Assembly: GCA_039814545.1 (NCBI GenBank)
Contig: JBCCBB010000090.1
Coordinates: forward strand, 1-10,811
Reading direction: 5' to 3'
Origin: CALBPI01 sp039814545
Lineage (GTDB): Bacteria; Pseudomonadota; Gammaproteobacteria; Steroidobacterales; Woeseiaceae
DNA: 10,811 nt
Position numbers and translations under genes: made by a program. Below are positions 1-7,248 of the stretch, one piece after another (the stretch's first letter is position 1; each line of letters opens with the position of its first letter). The notes beneath the pieces are model-generated. The model saw nothing but the letters and a program-made list of their open reading frames with translations, was not told the origin of the DNA and made no database searches.

Positions 1-1
1 C

Positions 2-376
2 GACTACCCCTGGTCGACGGGTATTTTCCGCGATTGCCTGCTGGCGGGTTACCTGTGTCTCGTCATCGAGCAGGCTGGCGAATTGCGGGGCTACGGCATC
101 TTGTCCGTGGCGGCCGGCGAAGCGCACGTGCTCAACGTGTGTGTGGCGCCTGCATTTCGGCGTCGTGGCTCAGGGCTTGGGCTGTTGCAACATTTGATCA
201 CCGAGGCGCGCAAGGCGCGCGTAAAGCGCATGTTCCTCGAGGTGCGCCCGTCGAACCTCGCGGCAATCAACATGTACAAAGGCATCGGCTTTGCTACGAT
301 CGGCCGCCGCCGCGACTACTATCGCGCGGCCGACAACCGGCGTGAGGACGCGCTGGTTCTCGCCCTGACCCTGTAG
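2..376 (+). CDS. rimI: Ribosomal protein S18-alanine N-acetyltransferase RimI, 5'-truncated by the window edge
   Basis: This enzyme of the GNAT fold transfers acetyl from acetyl-CoA to the N-terminal alanine of ribosomal protein S18 in the cytoplasm. The frame is open from base 2 and gives 124 residues ending in TAG. It begins at the conserved YPWS-type segment (DYPWS), which in E. coli RimI lies about 24 residues in, so only a short N-terminus is missing. The acetyl-CoA loop is visible as RRRGSGLG, followed by the LEVRPSN strand, whose Glu matches the general base known in RimI. Next come the MYKGIGF motif, whose Tyr matches the proposed acid, and RRRDYY near the C-terminus. The internal ATG at 83 is not the true start, because homology runs upstream of it. 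prfC follows after 10 bases, so the two are probably co-transcribed. A generic GNAT acetyltransferase is the only real alternative. Confidence 0.9.
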   Translation, partial: DYPWSTGIFRDCLLAGYLCLVIEQAGELRGYGILSVAAGEAHVLNVCVAPAFRRRGSGLGLLQHLITEARKARVKRMFLEVRPSNLAAINMYKGIGFATIGRRRDYYRAADNRREDALVLALTL

Positions 377-377
377 C

Positions 378-381
378 GGAG
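378..381 (+). promoter_or_regulatory. Ribosome-binding site of prfC
   Basis: GGAG lies in the 10-base gap between the rimI stop and the prfC ATG, with a 5-base spacer (CCCAA). It supports the ATG at 387 as the prfC start. Confidence 0.75.
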
Positions 382-386
382 CCCAA

Positions 387-1967
387 ATGAGCGCTATCGG
401 AGCCGAGGTCGGCAGGCGCCGGACCTTCGCCATTATTTCGCACCCCGACGCCGGCAAGACGACGCTGACCGAAAAGCTGTTGTTGTTTGGGGGCGCCATT
501 CAGCTCGCGGGTACGGTAAAAGGCCGCAAGGCCAGCCGGCACGCCACCTCGGATTGGATGAAACTTGAGCAGGAACGTGGCATTTCGGTGACCTCATCGG
601 TCATGCAGTTCCCGTTTGGCGACACGGTCGTCAACTTGCTCGACACGCCTGGTCACGAGGACTTCTCTGAAGACACCTACCGGACGCTCACGGCGGTCGA
701 CTCGGCCATGATGGTGATCGACTGTGCCAAGGGCGTAGAGCAGCGCACCATCAAGCTCATGGAAGTCTGTCGGCTGCGCGACACGCCCATCGTCACCTTT
801 ATCAACAAGCTCGACCGCGAAGGCCGTGAGCCCATTGAGCTGCTCGACGAGATCGAGTCGGTGCTCGATATCACCTGCACGCCCATCACCTGGCCCATCG
901 GCATGGGCAGCCGCCTCAAGGGGGTCTACCACCTCGCCGAGGACCGGATCTACACCTATCACGCGACCGACAAGGAGCGGGCGGGGACGACAGAGACCAT
1001 CGACGGTCTCGACAGCGACGCCGCGCGTGAGCTGCTCGGAAGCGACTGGCAAGACTACGTCGATGAGATCGAGCTCGTGCGCGGTGTGTACGCTGAGTTT
1101 GATCGTGAGACCTACCTCGCGGCCAAGCAGACGCCCGTGTACTTCGGTTCGGCCATCTCCAACTTTGGTGTTCGCGAGCTGCTCGCCGGATTTGTCGATA
1201 GTGCGCCGCCGCCACAGGCGCGCGCGGCCGAGGAGCGGATCGTCGATCCCGACGAGCACAAGCTCACGGGCTTCGTCTTCAAGATCCAGGCGAACATGGA
1301 CCCCGGCCACCGCGACCGCATCGCGTTTATGCGTCTGTGCTCCGGTCAATTCAGACCGGGCATGAAGGTGCGGCACATGCGGCTTGGCAAAGACATCAAG
1401 ATTCCTGAGGCCATTACGTTCATGGCCGCCGATCGTCACAAGGCCGACAGCGCCGTCGCCGGCGACATTATCGGCTTGCACAATCACGGCACGATCAACA
1501 TCGGCGACAGTTTCTCTGAAGGCGACACGGTCAATTTCACGGGCATCCCGAGTTTTGCGCCTGAGATATTTCGACGCGCCATGTTGGCCGACCCGCTGCG
1601 GCTCAAAGCGTTACAGAAGGGACTCGCGCAGTTGTGCGAAGAGGGTGCGACGCAGTTGTTCCGCCCGATGCGCAACAACGACCTAATACTGGGCGCTGTG
1701 GGGGTGTTGCAATTCGATGTCGTCGCAGCGCGCCTGCGCGACGAGTACAACGTCGAATGCCGCTTCGAGTCCGTGAATGTGCACACCGCGCGTTGGGTGG
1801 AATGTGATAACGCCAAGATGCTCGATGAGTTTCGGCGTAAGGCGCATGACAACCTGGCCATCGATCACGGCGGTGCGCTCGTCTATATTGCACCCACGCG
1901 CGTCAATCTCGACTTGACCCAAGAGCGCTGGCCAGACGTCACGTTCCGGGCCACGCGAGAGCTCTAG
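387..1967 (+). CDS. prfC: Peptide chain release factor 3 (RF3), a translational GTPase
   Basis: RF3 binds the ribosome after peptide release and uses GTP to eject RF1 or RF2, recycling them. The 526-residue protein matches the usual length (E. coli 529) and aligns end to end with E. coli RF3 as I know it. GTPase motifs are intact: G1 SHPDAGKT at residues 18-25, the switch I region around ERGISVTSSVMQF (63-75), G3 DTPGH at 86-90 followed by EDFSEDTYRTLTAVD, and G4 NKLD at 140-143. Domain II and III hallmarks follow, including FKIQANMDP, LHNHGTI, GIPSFAPE, GAVGVLQFDVV and ARWVECD. The stretch SHPDAGKT/DTPGHEDFSEDTYRT separates RF3 from EF-G and from tetracycline-protection proteins. The start has a GGAG site 5 bases upstream. 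The gene sits between rimI and a UMF1-family transporter on the same strand, probably in one operon. Confidence 0.98.
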   Translation: MSAIGAEVGRRRTFAIISHPDAGKTTLTEKLLLFGGAIQLAGTVKGRKASRHATSDWMKLEQERGISVTSSVMQFPFGDTVVNLLDTPGHEDFSEDTYRTLTAVDSAMMVIDCAKGVEQRTIKLMEVCRLRDTPIVTFINKLDREGREPIELLDEIESVLDITCTPITWPIGMGSRLKGVYHLAEDRIYTYHATDKERAGTTETIDGLDSDAARELLGSDWQDYVDEIELVRGVYAEFDRETYLAAKQTPVYFGSAISNFGVRELLAGFVDSAPPPQARAAEERIVDPDEHKLTGFVFKIQANMDPGHRDRIAFMRLCSGQFRPGMKVRHMRLGKDIKIPEAITFMAADRHKADSAVAGDIIGLHNHGTINIGDSFSEGDTVNFTGIPSFAPEIFRRAMLADPLRLKALQKGLAQLCEEGATQLFRPMRNNDLILGAVGVLQFDVVAARLRDEYNVECRFESVNVHTARWVECDNAKMLDEFRRKAHDNLAIDHGGALVYIAPTRVNLDLTQERWPDVTFRATREL

Positions 1968-1980
1968 ACGCACACACCAC

Positions 1981-1984
1981 GGAG
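1981..1984 (+). promoter_or_regulatory. Ribosome-binding site of the UMF1 transporter gene
   Basis: GGAG lies 7 bases before the ATG at 1992, in the 24-base gap after prfC. I see no terminator or promoter in this gap, which suggests read-through from prfC. Confidence 0.7.
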
Positions 1985-1991
1985 CGCAGCG

Positions 1992-3257
1992 ATGGCCCTG
2001 AAACTGCTGAAAAAGCGACCTATTTTGGGCTGGGTGCTCTATGACTGTGCGAACTCGGCATTCGCACTGTCGGTGGTTGCCACGCTGTACCCGGTGTTTC
2101 TGAGTAACTATTGGTCTGAGGGTACCGACGCGTCGCTCGTGACCGCGCGCCTCGGTCTGACGACGGCGGCAGCCAGCCTGATCATTGCCTTCGTGGCTCC
2201 GGTGCTGGGTGCCATCGCCGACGCCGGGGGTGCGCGCAAGCGATTCCAGATCGTGTTCACGGGGTTGGCGCTCACGTCGACAGGTGCGCTGTATTTCGTC
2301 GGTCAGGGTCAGTGGCAAGCGGCGTTGGGCCTGTATCTCATTGCACTGGTCGGCTTCTACGGTGCCAACACGTTTTACGACTCAATGATCGTCAACGTGG
2401 CGAAGCCTGACGAGTTTGAGCAGGTGTCCGCGCTGGGCTTCAGCATGGGCTACGGTGCGAGCGTACTGTTGTTCCTATTCAACCTCTGGATGGTGCAGTC
2501 GCCCGAGACGTTCGGGCTGGCCAACGCGGCCGTGGCCACCCAGATTGCTTTCGCGCTCGTGGCTGTGTGGTGGCTCGTGTTCACCATTCCACTCGTGCTC
2601 TTCGTCAAGGAGCAAAAGAACGAGGGTCCGTCTTTGGGGCGCGCCATCGTCGACGGCTACCGCACGCTCATCAAAACCTTCCGTGAGGTGCGCAAGTACA
2701 AAAACCTGGGCCTGTTCCTACTGGCCTACTGGCTCTACATCGATGGCGTGCACACGCTGTTCTTAATGGCCACAAATTTTGGCCTGCGCCTGGGCTTCGA
2801 GCAGAACGACCTCATGCTCGCGCTGCTCATCACGAACATCATTGGTGTGCCAGCGACCCTGGGCTTCGGCTGGCTGGGTGACCGCATTGGGCCCAAACGC
2901 GCGATCTACATCGGTGTGAGTGTCTACCTGCTCATCGGGCTCTGGGGCCTGGTGCTTGAGGAGGTCTGGCAGTACTACGCCATGGCGATTGGCGTGGGGC
3001 TCGTGCAGGGCGGCGTACAGGCCATGAGCCGTTCGCTCTACGCGCGCCTTGTGCCGCCCGAGAAGGCGTCCGAGTTCTTCGGCTTCTACTCGATGCTGGG
3101 CAAGTTCGCTGCGATTTTGGGACCGCTGCTCATTGGTCTGCTGGCGCTCGTCAGCCATGACCCGCGCGTGTCGGTGCTCGCGCTGATCCCGCTGTTCGTT
3201 CTGGGGTTGATCGTGCTCACGCGCGTCGACGTGTCAGACGTCAAACCTGCGGGTTAG
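1992..3257 (+). CDS. MFS transporter of the UMF1 (Atg22-like) family
   Basis: This is a predicted inner-membrane secondary transporter of the major facilitator superfamily. The family assignment rests on the N-terminal signature GWVLYDCANSAFA (residues 13-25), typical of UMF1 / vacuole-effluxer Atg22-like proteins, and on the 421-residue length. About twelve hydrophobic segments can be read. Examples are LTTAAASLIIAFVAPVLGAI, IAFALVAVWWLVFTIPLVLF, NLGLFLLAYWLYIDGVHTLF, LMLALLITNIIGVPATLGF and FAAILGPLLIGLLALV. A charged cytoplasmic loop (KEQKNEGPSLGRAIVDGYRT and what follows) divides the two six-helix halves. The WLGDRIGPKRA segment after helix 8 is a typical MFS loop motif. Yeast Atg22 exports amino acids from the vacuole, but the substrate of bacterial members is generally unknown and cannot be told here. 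The gene follows prfC by 24 bases. Its TAG stop overlaps the stop of the convergent tgpA gene. Confidence 0.92.
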   Translation: MALKLLKKRPILGWVLYDCANSAFALSVVATLYPVFLSNYWSEGTDASLVTARLGLTTAAASLIIAFVAPVLGAIADAGGARKRFQIVFTGLALTSTGALYFVGQGQWQAALGLYLIALVGFYGANTFYDSMIVNVAKPDEFEQVSALGFSMGYGASVLLFLFNLWMVQSPETFGLANAAVATQIAFALVAVWWLVFTIPLVLFVKEQKNEGPSLGRAIVDGYRTLIKTFREVRKYKNLGLFLLAYWLYIDGVHTLFLMATNFGLRLGFEQNDLMLALLITNIIGVPATLGFGWLGDRIGPKRAIYIGVSVYLLIGLWGLVLEEVWQYYAMAIGVGLVQGGVQAMSRSLYARLVPPEKASEFFGFYSMLGKFAAILGPLLIGLLALVSHDPRVSVLALIPLFVLGLIVLTRVDVSDVKPAG

Positions 3258-5209
3258 GCCTCGGCGCGTTTGCGCGGCAGCGACCGCACGGCACGCCGCA
3301 GCCGGGGCACGGCGTCCTGCTCATCTCCGTAGCGTGCGGCTAGGTAGAGCTTTACCGCGGCATCGATGTGGGCCGCCTGCGTGGGCCGCGCAACACCGGC
3401 ACGCCGCGCCCAGGAAAGCGGTGCTTCCCCGCGTAAGGTTCTCGTCCCCGTGCGACGTTGCAGCGCGCGGTAGGCGCGGCTTGCCGCATCACGCGTGGGC
3501 GGTCTTTGCTGCCACCACAAGAGCCCCGTGATCACGGCCATGATGCTGATGAGGCTCACCGTGAGCAGTACGATGTAGTCGCGCCAGTCGGGGTTCTCCA
3601 GCCCGAGCCATTCGAAGAAATTGCGCTGCGTCTCGGGGCCAAAACCGAGGACCCATTCATCCCAGCGTGCGTTGATGAGGTCCCAGGCCACCTGCAGGCG
3701 TTCCATGATGGGCAGGTCGAAGGCGCCGGGCACACGCTCGCCCGACTCGCGCAGCGCGCTGTCGAGGTTCTGCTCGATGCGTTGGGGTGCGACGGCCGCC
3801 GTCGGGTCGACGCGCACCCAACCGCGATTGGCAATCCAGATTTCTGTCCAGGCGTGCGCGTCGGACTGGCGCACGGTCAGGAAGCCGCCGAGCGGATTGA
3901 CCTCGCCGCCCTGGTAGCCCGCGACGATGCGCGCGGGCACGCCGGCGGCGCGCATCATGAAGGCGAAGGCTGAGGCGTAGTGTTCACAGAATCCGCGACG
4001 CGTTTCGAATACAAACTCATCGACGGAGTTGCGACCCAGGGGCGGCGGCGACAGCGTGTAGTAGAACGGTTCGTTACGAAAATGGCTGAGCACGCGATTC
4101 GCGAAGTCTTCGATAGATACGGATTCGTCGCGCAGTTGGGTCGCAAACTCGCGCGCACGCGGATTGACGCCGTCGGGCAGAAGCGTGTTGTAGCTATTGC
4201 GCTTCTGCTGCATCCGCGTATTGGTCTTGTAGTCGAGCACCGAGACCACCGTGTATTCCTTGCGCTCGTTGATGGGCTTGCGGCTCTCGAGGGTCTGGAA
4301 TCGGGTCATCAACATCTCGCGACCGTCTCTCGAAACCGGCATATCGAGCGCGTACATCCAGCGCTGGTCCGTCGGCTCCATACGGACCGTGTAGCGAATC
4401 TCGGGCCCATCGGGCAGAACCGTGTTGGGCTCCGGCATAGCCCAGTCCTCATTGGCCGCCCAGCTGCGACCGTCGAAACGGTCCATGACGATGGCGCGCC
4501 AGTAGCGTTGCGAGGGCGCCGGCGTCGGCCCCTCGAAGCTCGCGCGGAACGAGAGCGCGTTGGACTTGCTGAGATTGGAAATGTCGCCCGGGCTCATCGT
4601 GTTTGAGAGCCCTGTATTCGCGCTGCCGGATTCTGTGGGGATGGCCCAGAAAGGCCCCGGTACGCGAGGGAACAGGACCCAGAGCGCGAGCAGCAGGGGC
4701 AGGGCGAGACTCAGGGCGACGCCAGCCTCGCGCGCATACCAGCGTCCGGTGCGCGGCGCGCCGTCGCGGGCGGCGGCACTCCAGGCCGCGAGCGTGACCC
4801 CGAAGGCACCGAACAGGTACACGACGGACCAGATGTGCTGCCCCTGCAGGAAGCTCGCGAGGATCATGAACAGGCAGATAAAGAGCAGCACGAACTGGTC
4901 GCGCTGCGAATGCGTCTCGAGCAGCTTGAGTGCGGCCATCACGGCCAGCAGCGCGCTGCCGGGCGCCACGCCATTGATGCCGCCGTAGACCTGCAGGACA
5001 GCAATGAAACTACCAAGCCCGAGGACGGTGCGGATCCAGGCGGGTGTCAGGCGCAATCGACGGCGTTCGGCCAGCAGCCGGTAGCCTGCGCAGGTCACGA
5101 GGAACAGCGTGATCCAGGGCGGCTTGGTCGCGATCTGCGGCAGGAACGCCGCGAGTAGCGCCCCAACGATCAGCGGCAGGCTGTGCGCGAGTCGACCATC
5201 AGCCCGCAT
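3254..5209 (-). CDS. tgpA: TgpA-type membrane transglutaminase (DUF3488 N-terminal domain, transglutaminase core, cytoplasmic tail)
   Basis: Homologue of Pseudomonas TgpA, an inner-membrane protein with a periplasmic transglutaminase-like domain; its physiological substrate is unsettled. Read from 5209 it has 651 residues. Several hydrophobic helices occupy roughly residues 8-180. Then come the conserved MSPGDISNLSKSNALSFRA segment and the YWRAIVMDRFDGRSW segment. The transglutaminase core contains RRGFCEHYASAFAFMMRAAG with catalytic Cys408, SDAHAWTEIW with His452 and WVRVDPTA with Asp468, so the Cys-His-Asp triad is intact. A last membrane helix lies at about 543-566. An 85-residue basic tail ends the protein (…APLSWARRAGV…KLYLAARYG…), resembling the DUF4129-like tail of this family. 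I chose the ATG at 5209 over the one at 5245 because GGAG precedes it by 7 bases and the overlap with the DUF58 gene shrinks to 11 bases. It is the last gene of the moxR-DUF58-tgpA set. Confidence 0.93.
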   Translation of the reverse strand: MRADGRLAHSLPLIVGALLAAFLPQIATKPPWITLFLVTCAGYRLLAERRRLRLTPAWIRTVLGLGSFIAVLQVYGGINGVAPGSALLAVMAALKLLETHSQRDQFVLLFICLFMILASFLQGQHIWSVVYLFGAFGVTLAAWSAAARDGAPRTGRWYAREAGVALSLALPLLLALWVLFPRVPGPFWAIPTESGSANTGLSNTMSPGDISNLSKSNALSFRASFEGPTPAPSQRYWRAIVMDRFDGRSWAANEDWAMPEPNTVLPDGPEIRYTVRMEPTDQRWMYALDMPVSRDGREMLMTRFQTLESRKPINERKEYTVVSVLDYKTNTRMQQKRNSYNTLLPDGVNPRAREFATQLRDESVSIEDFANRVLSHFRNEPFYYTLSPPPLGRNSVDEFVFETRRGFCEHYASAFAFMMRAAGVPARIVAGYQGGEVNPLGGFLTVRQSDAHAWTEIWIANRGWVRVDPTAAVAPQRIEQNLDSALRESGERVPGAFDLPIMERLQVAWDLINARWDEWVLGFGPETQRNFFEWLGLENPDWRDYIVLLTVSLISIMAVITGLLWWQQRPPTRDAASRAYRALQRRTGTRTLRGEAPLSWARRAGVARPTQAAHIDAAVKLYLAARYGDEQDAVPRLRRAVRSLPRKRAEA

Positions 5210-6200
5210 GGTCGGGCTCCGGGCTGCCGAACCGCGCCAGGGCATCCAGGCAGCGGTCGCGATGTGCCGCGCCCCGTGCGGGTGCCAGTGTGCTGTCGGG
5301 CAGGGTCAGGCCATACCGGTCGTCAGCGGCTTCGGCGGCAATGATCCAGCTCGCGAGCACGGACAGACGCCGCTCCGGGTCGGTACCGGGTGCGGTGTCG
5401 TAGTCGATCCACTGCGTCGACACGCTAGCGCCCGAGAACTGCTTCGAGGCGAGTGTGTCGCTGCGCGCGAGATGCTTCCAAGCGATGAGTCGCGGTGAGT
5501 CGCCTTCGCGGTAGTCGCGCAGCCCCGAGAAGTCCTCGTCACCGAGCTCGCCCGCGCGGCCGCCGTCGGCGCTCGGTGCGACAGGTCGCGCCGGCGCATC
5601 GTCTGCTGGGCGCGGCCACACGGTGCAGCGCGTATCCACGTGCAACCAGGTCCAGCAATTGAGCAAGGCTAGCGGATAGCGTGAATTGAGTGAGATGCGT
5701 GCGACGGTCAGCGCGCCGCGGCGCTTTGTGGGCACCTCGATGCGGATGCGTGCGGTGTTGCCCGCCTTGACGTCGATGACCCGGCCCCGGTTACCGCCGA
5801 TGCGACCCGTGAGCTCGATGCGTTCGCCGCCGCTCGTGTTGGTGACCTCGATATCGAAGTGCGCGACTTCGCCCGCGTAGACGGGGGCGGCATGTACGGC
5901 GATGACTTCGAGTCCCGACAGGTTGCGGTGGCAACGGTGCATGGCGACGAGGCCCGTGGCGACGAGCAGGAAGGTCAGCGCGAAGCCCATCGAGTTGTTG
6001 TAGTTCATCGAACCCAGCAGCATCGCGAAACACACGATGCCGAAGGTCGTGCCAACGGGCGTGGGCAGGATGTAGAGGCGGCGTGAGGTCAGCTTGAGCG
6101 GCAGCGCGTCTTCACCCTGCCGCTTGCGGACCCAGTGCGCGACGCGCCGGTAGAGCCCGGCGCGAAGCGGCCTAAGGGATGGCCACGGCGTCGAGGACAT
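5199..6200 (-). CDS. DUF58 domain-containing protein, membrane-anchored
   Basis: This 333-residue protein belongs to the DUF58 family, commonly encoded between a MoxR ATPase and TgpA; its biochemical role is not established. An amphipathic basic N-terminus (to about residue 42) leads into the conserved ILPTPVGTTFG segment. Two adjacent membrane helices follow at about 49-64 and 70-87 around MLLGSMNYNNSMGF. A beta-rich region spans about 95-190 and includes the SRYPLALLNCW motif (173-183). The DUF58 core, GDEDFSGLRDYREGDSPRLIAWKH by key residues (220-243), is intact and ends in SKQFSG. Some DUF58 proteins are described as von Willebrand A-like, but I see no clear MIDAS motif (DxSxS) here. The ATG at 6200 lies 29 bases inside the moxR gene with no clear Shine-Dalgarno site. 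No other good start codon follows before residue 33, so translation is probably coupled to moxR. Confidence 0.9.
   Translation of the reverse strand: MSSTPWPSLRPLRAGLYRRVAHWVRKRQGEDALPLKLTSRRLYILPTPVGTTFGIVCFAMLLGSMNYNNSMGFALTFLLVATGLVAMHRCHRNLSGLEVIAVHAAPVYAGEVAHFDIEVTNTSGGERIELTGRIGGNRGRVIDVKAGNTARIRIEVPTKRRGALTVARISLNSRYPLALLNCWTWLHVDTRCTVWPRPADDAPARPVAPSADGGRAGELGDEDFSGLRDYREGDSPRLIAWKHLARSDTLASKQFSGASVSTQWIDYDTAPGTDPERRLSVLASWIIAAEAADDRYGLTLPDSTLAPARGAAHRDRCLDALARFGSPEPDHAG
5217..5220 (-). promoter_or_regulatory. Ribosome-binding site that decides the tgpA start
   Basis: On the minus strand, GGAG stands 7 bases before the ATG at 5209. It lies inside the last codons of the DUF58 gene, which suggests translational coupling. 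It argues against the longer reading from the ATG at 5245. Confidence 0.65.
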
Positions 6201-7131
6201 GCGCGGCGCGGTCGGCGGGCGACAGGTGTGCGAACTCGCTGGTTACGACAAGGCGGTGGCCCGCAATGGCGCTAAACACAGCCTGCAGGTCATCGGGGTA
6301 GACGACACTGCGCCCCGCGAGCAACGCGTAGGCGCGCGAGGCATTGGCAAGCGCGATCGAGGCGCGCGGCGACAGGCCGGTCACGAACTCGGGCGCGTTG
6401 CGCGTGTGCGCGACGAGCGCCTGCAAGTAGTCGAGCAGGTGCGCATTCGCCGTGACGCCCGCCACTTCGCGTTGAAGCGCGACGATATCGGCGGCACTCA
6501 GCGCGGGCTTGATGGTGTCGAGCGAGGCGCTTGGGTTTTCGCCGTCGAGCAGGCGGCGCTCAGCGTCGCCATCGGGGTAGCCAATCTCAACACGCATGAG
6601 GAAGCGGTCGAGCTGTGACTCGGGCAGCTCAAAGGTACCGATCTGATCCGTCGGGTTCTGCGTGGCCACAACGAAGAACGGCTCGGGTAGCGGACGGCGC
6701 TCGCCGTCAATCGTGACCTGGCGCTCCTGCATGGCTTCAAGCAACGCGCTCTGCGCTTTGGGCGTGGCGCGATTGATCTCGTCGGCCAACAGCATCTGGG
6801 TAAACACGGGGCCCGGGTGAAAGCGGAAGGTGCCGTTGTCTTTCTGGTAGATGGACAGTCCCGTGATGTCTGCGGGCAGCAGGTCACTCGTAAACTGTAT
6901 GCGTGCGAAATCGAGCCCCAGGATGACGGCCAGCGCCCGTGCCATCGTCGTCTTGCCGACACCGGGCACGTCTTCAATGAGCAGGTGGCCGCGCGCGAGC
7001 AGGCACGTGATGGCCAGATCGATCTGTTGCGGCTTGCCCAGGATGATGCCGTTAAGCGCGTCACGCGCCGCGACGAGTGCACCGCGCGCCTGTTCAGGCG
7101 TGGCTTTCGAAATCGAAACGGGATCGGTCAC
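6172..7131 (-). CDS. MoxR-family AAA+ ATPase
   Basis: This is a 319-residue cytoplasmic AAA+ ATPase of the MoxR type, thought to act as a chaperone for partner proteins encoded beside it. Walker A is DVPGVGKT (54-61), preceded by the family-typical ARGHLLIE. Walker B is LLADEIN (114-120), followed by RATPKAQSALLEAMQE. Sensor 1 is TQNP (157-160), and ELPESQLDRF (168-177) carries the conserved Arg region. The C-terminal lid contains the GLSPRAS sensor 2 region. The start is GTG at 7131; an in-frame TGA eight codons upstream (7155-7153) and the absence of another start codon between them leave no alternative. A GAGGG site precedes it by 6 bases. The reading frame ends inside the DUF58 gene (29-base overlap), which indicates co-translation with DUF58 and tgpA. 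Confidence 0.94.
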   Translation of the reverse strand: MTDPVSISKATPEQARGALVAARDALNGIILGKPQQIDLAITCLLARGHLLIEDVPGVGKTTMARALAVILGLDFARIQFTSDLLPADITGLSIYQKDNGTFRFHPGPVFTQMLLADEINRATPKAQSALLEAMQERQVTIDGERRPLPEPFFVVATQNPTDQIGTFELPESQLDRFLMRVEIGYPDGDAERRLLDGENPSASLDTIKPALSAADIVALQREVAGVTANAHLLDYLQALVAHTRNAPEFVTGLSPRASIALANASRAYALLAGRSVVYPDDLQAVFSAIAGHRLVVTSEFAHLSPADRAAHVLDAVAIP

Positions 7132-7217
7132 AGGAGACCCTCGGGGGCGGTATCAACACGCATCATGGCCAAATCACGGCCGCCTTGCACGGACGCCGCA
7201 CTCAGAATGTGACCCAT
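7128..7217 (-). other. Possible 29-codon leader ORF overlapping the moxR start (GTGA)
   Basis: Between valS and moxR a short ATG-started frame encodes 29 residues (MGHILSAASVQGG…APEGLL) and ends in TGA. That stop shares the four bases GTGA with the GTG start of moxR, a geometry typical of translational coupling. Against it, no good Shine-Dalgarno site precedes the ATG at 7217, and I do not recognise the peptide. The same frame is open upstream to 7361 inside valS, as expected by chance in high-GC DNA. It may be a leader peptide, or chance. No promoter with convincing -35 and -10 elements is visible in the 111-base gap. Confidence 0.2.
7138..7142 (-). promoter_or_regulatory. Ribosome-binding site of the moxR gene
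   Basis: GAGGG on the minus strand, 6 bases before the GTG at 7131, supports the GTG start. The site also lies inside the last codons of a possible short leader ORF (7217 to 7128). Confidence 0.55.
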
Positions 7218-7225
7218 TACCGGCT

Positions 7226-7248
7226 GATTGGTGCCCCGGGGCTCAATC
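7226..7248. repeat. Imperfect inverted repeat across the valS stop codon
   Basis: The 10-base perfect palindrome GCCCCGGGGC (7233-7242) abuts the valS TGA (7245-7243). It is flanked by a second matching pair, GATTG at 7226-7230 and CAATC at 7244-7248. In the valS transcript this could fold as a stem with a small internal bulge and a CCGG loop. No run of U follows, so it is not a standard intrinsic terminator. It could stabilise the valS 3' end or lower read-through into moxR. Confidence 0.45.

Noticed and set aside
594..1487. A 297-codon open frame on the minus strand, antisense to prfC
   Set aside because: Shadow of prfC: no motifs, no ribosome-binding site, and biased Val/Asp/Arg composition caused by the third-position GC of the sense gene.
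3264..3275. GCGC-GTTT-GCGC hairpin just after the transporter stop
   Set aside because: Four-base stem within tgpA coding sequence and no T-run on either side, so not supportable as a terminator.
5210..5245. Longer tgpA reading starting at 5245
   Set aside because: The ATG at 5209 has GGAG at 7 bases and begins right before the first membrane helix; the extra 12 residues (MPWRGSAARSPT) merely read through DUF58 coding sequence.
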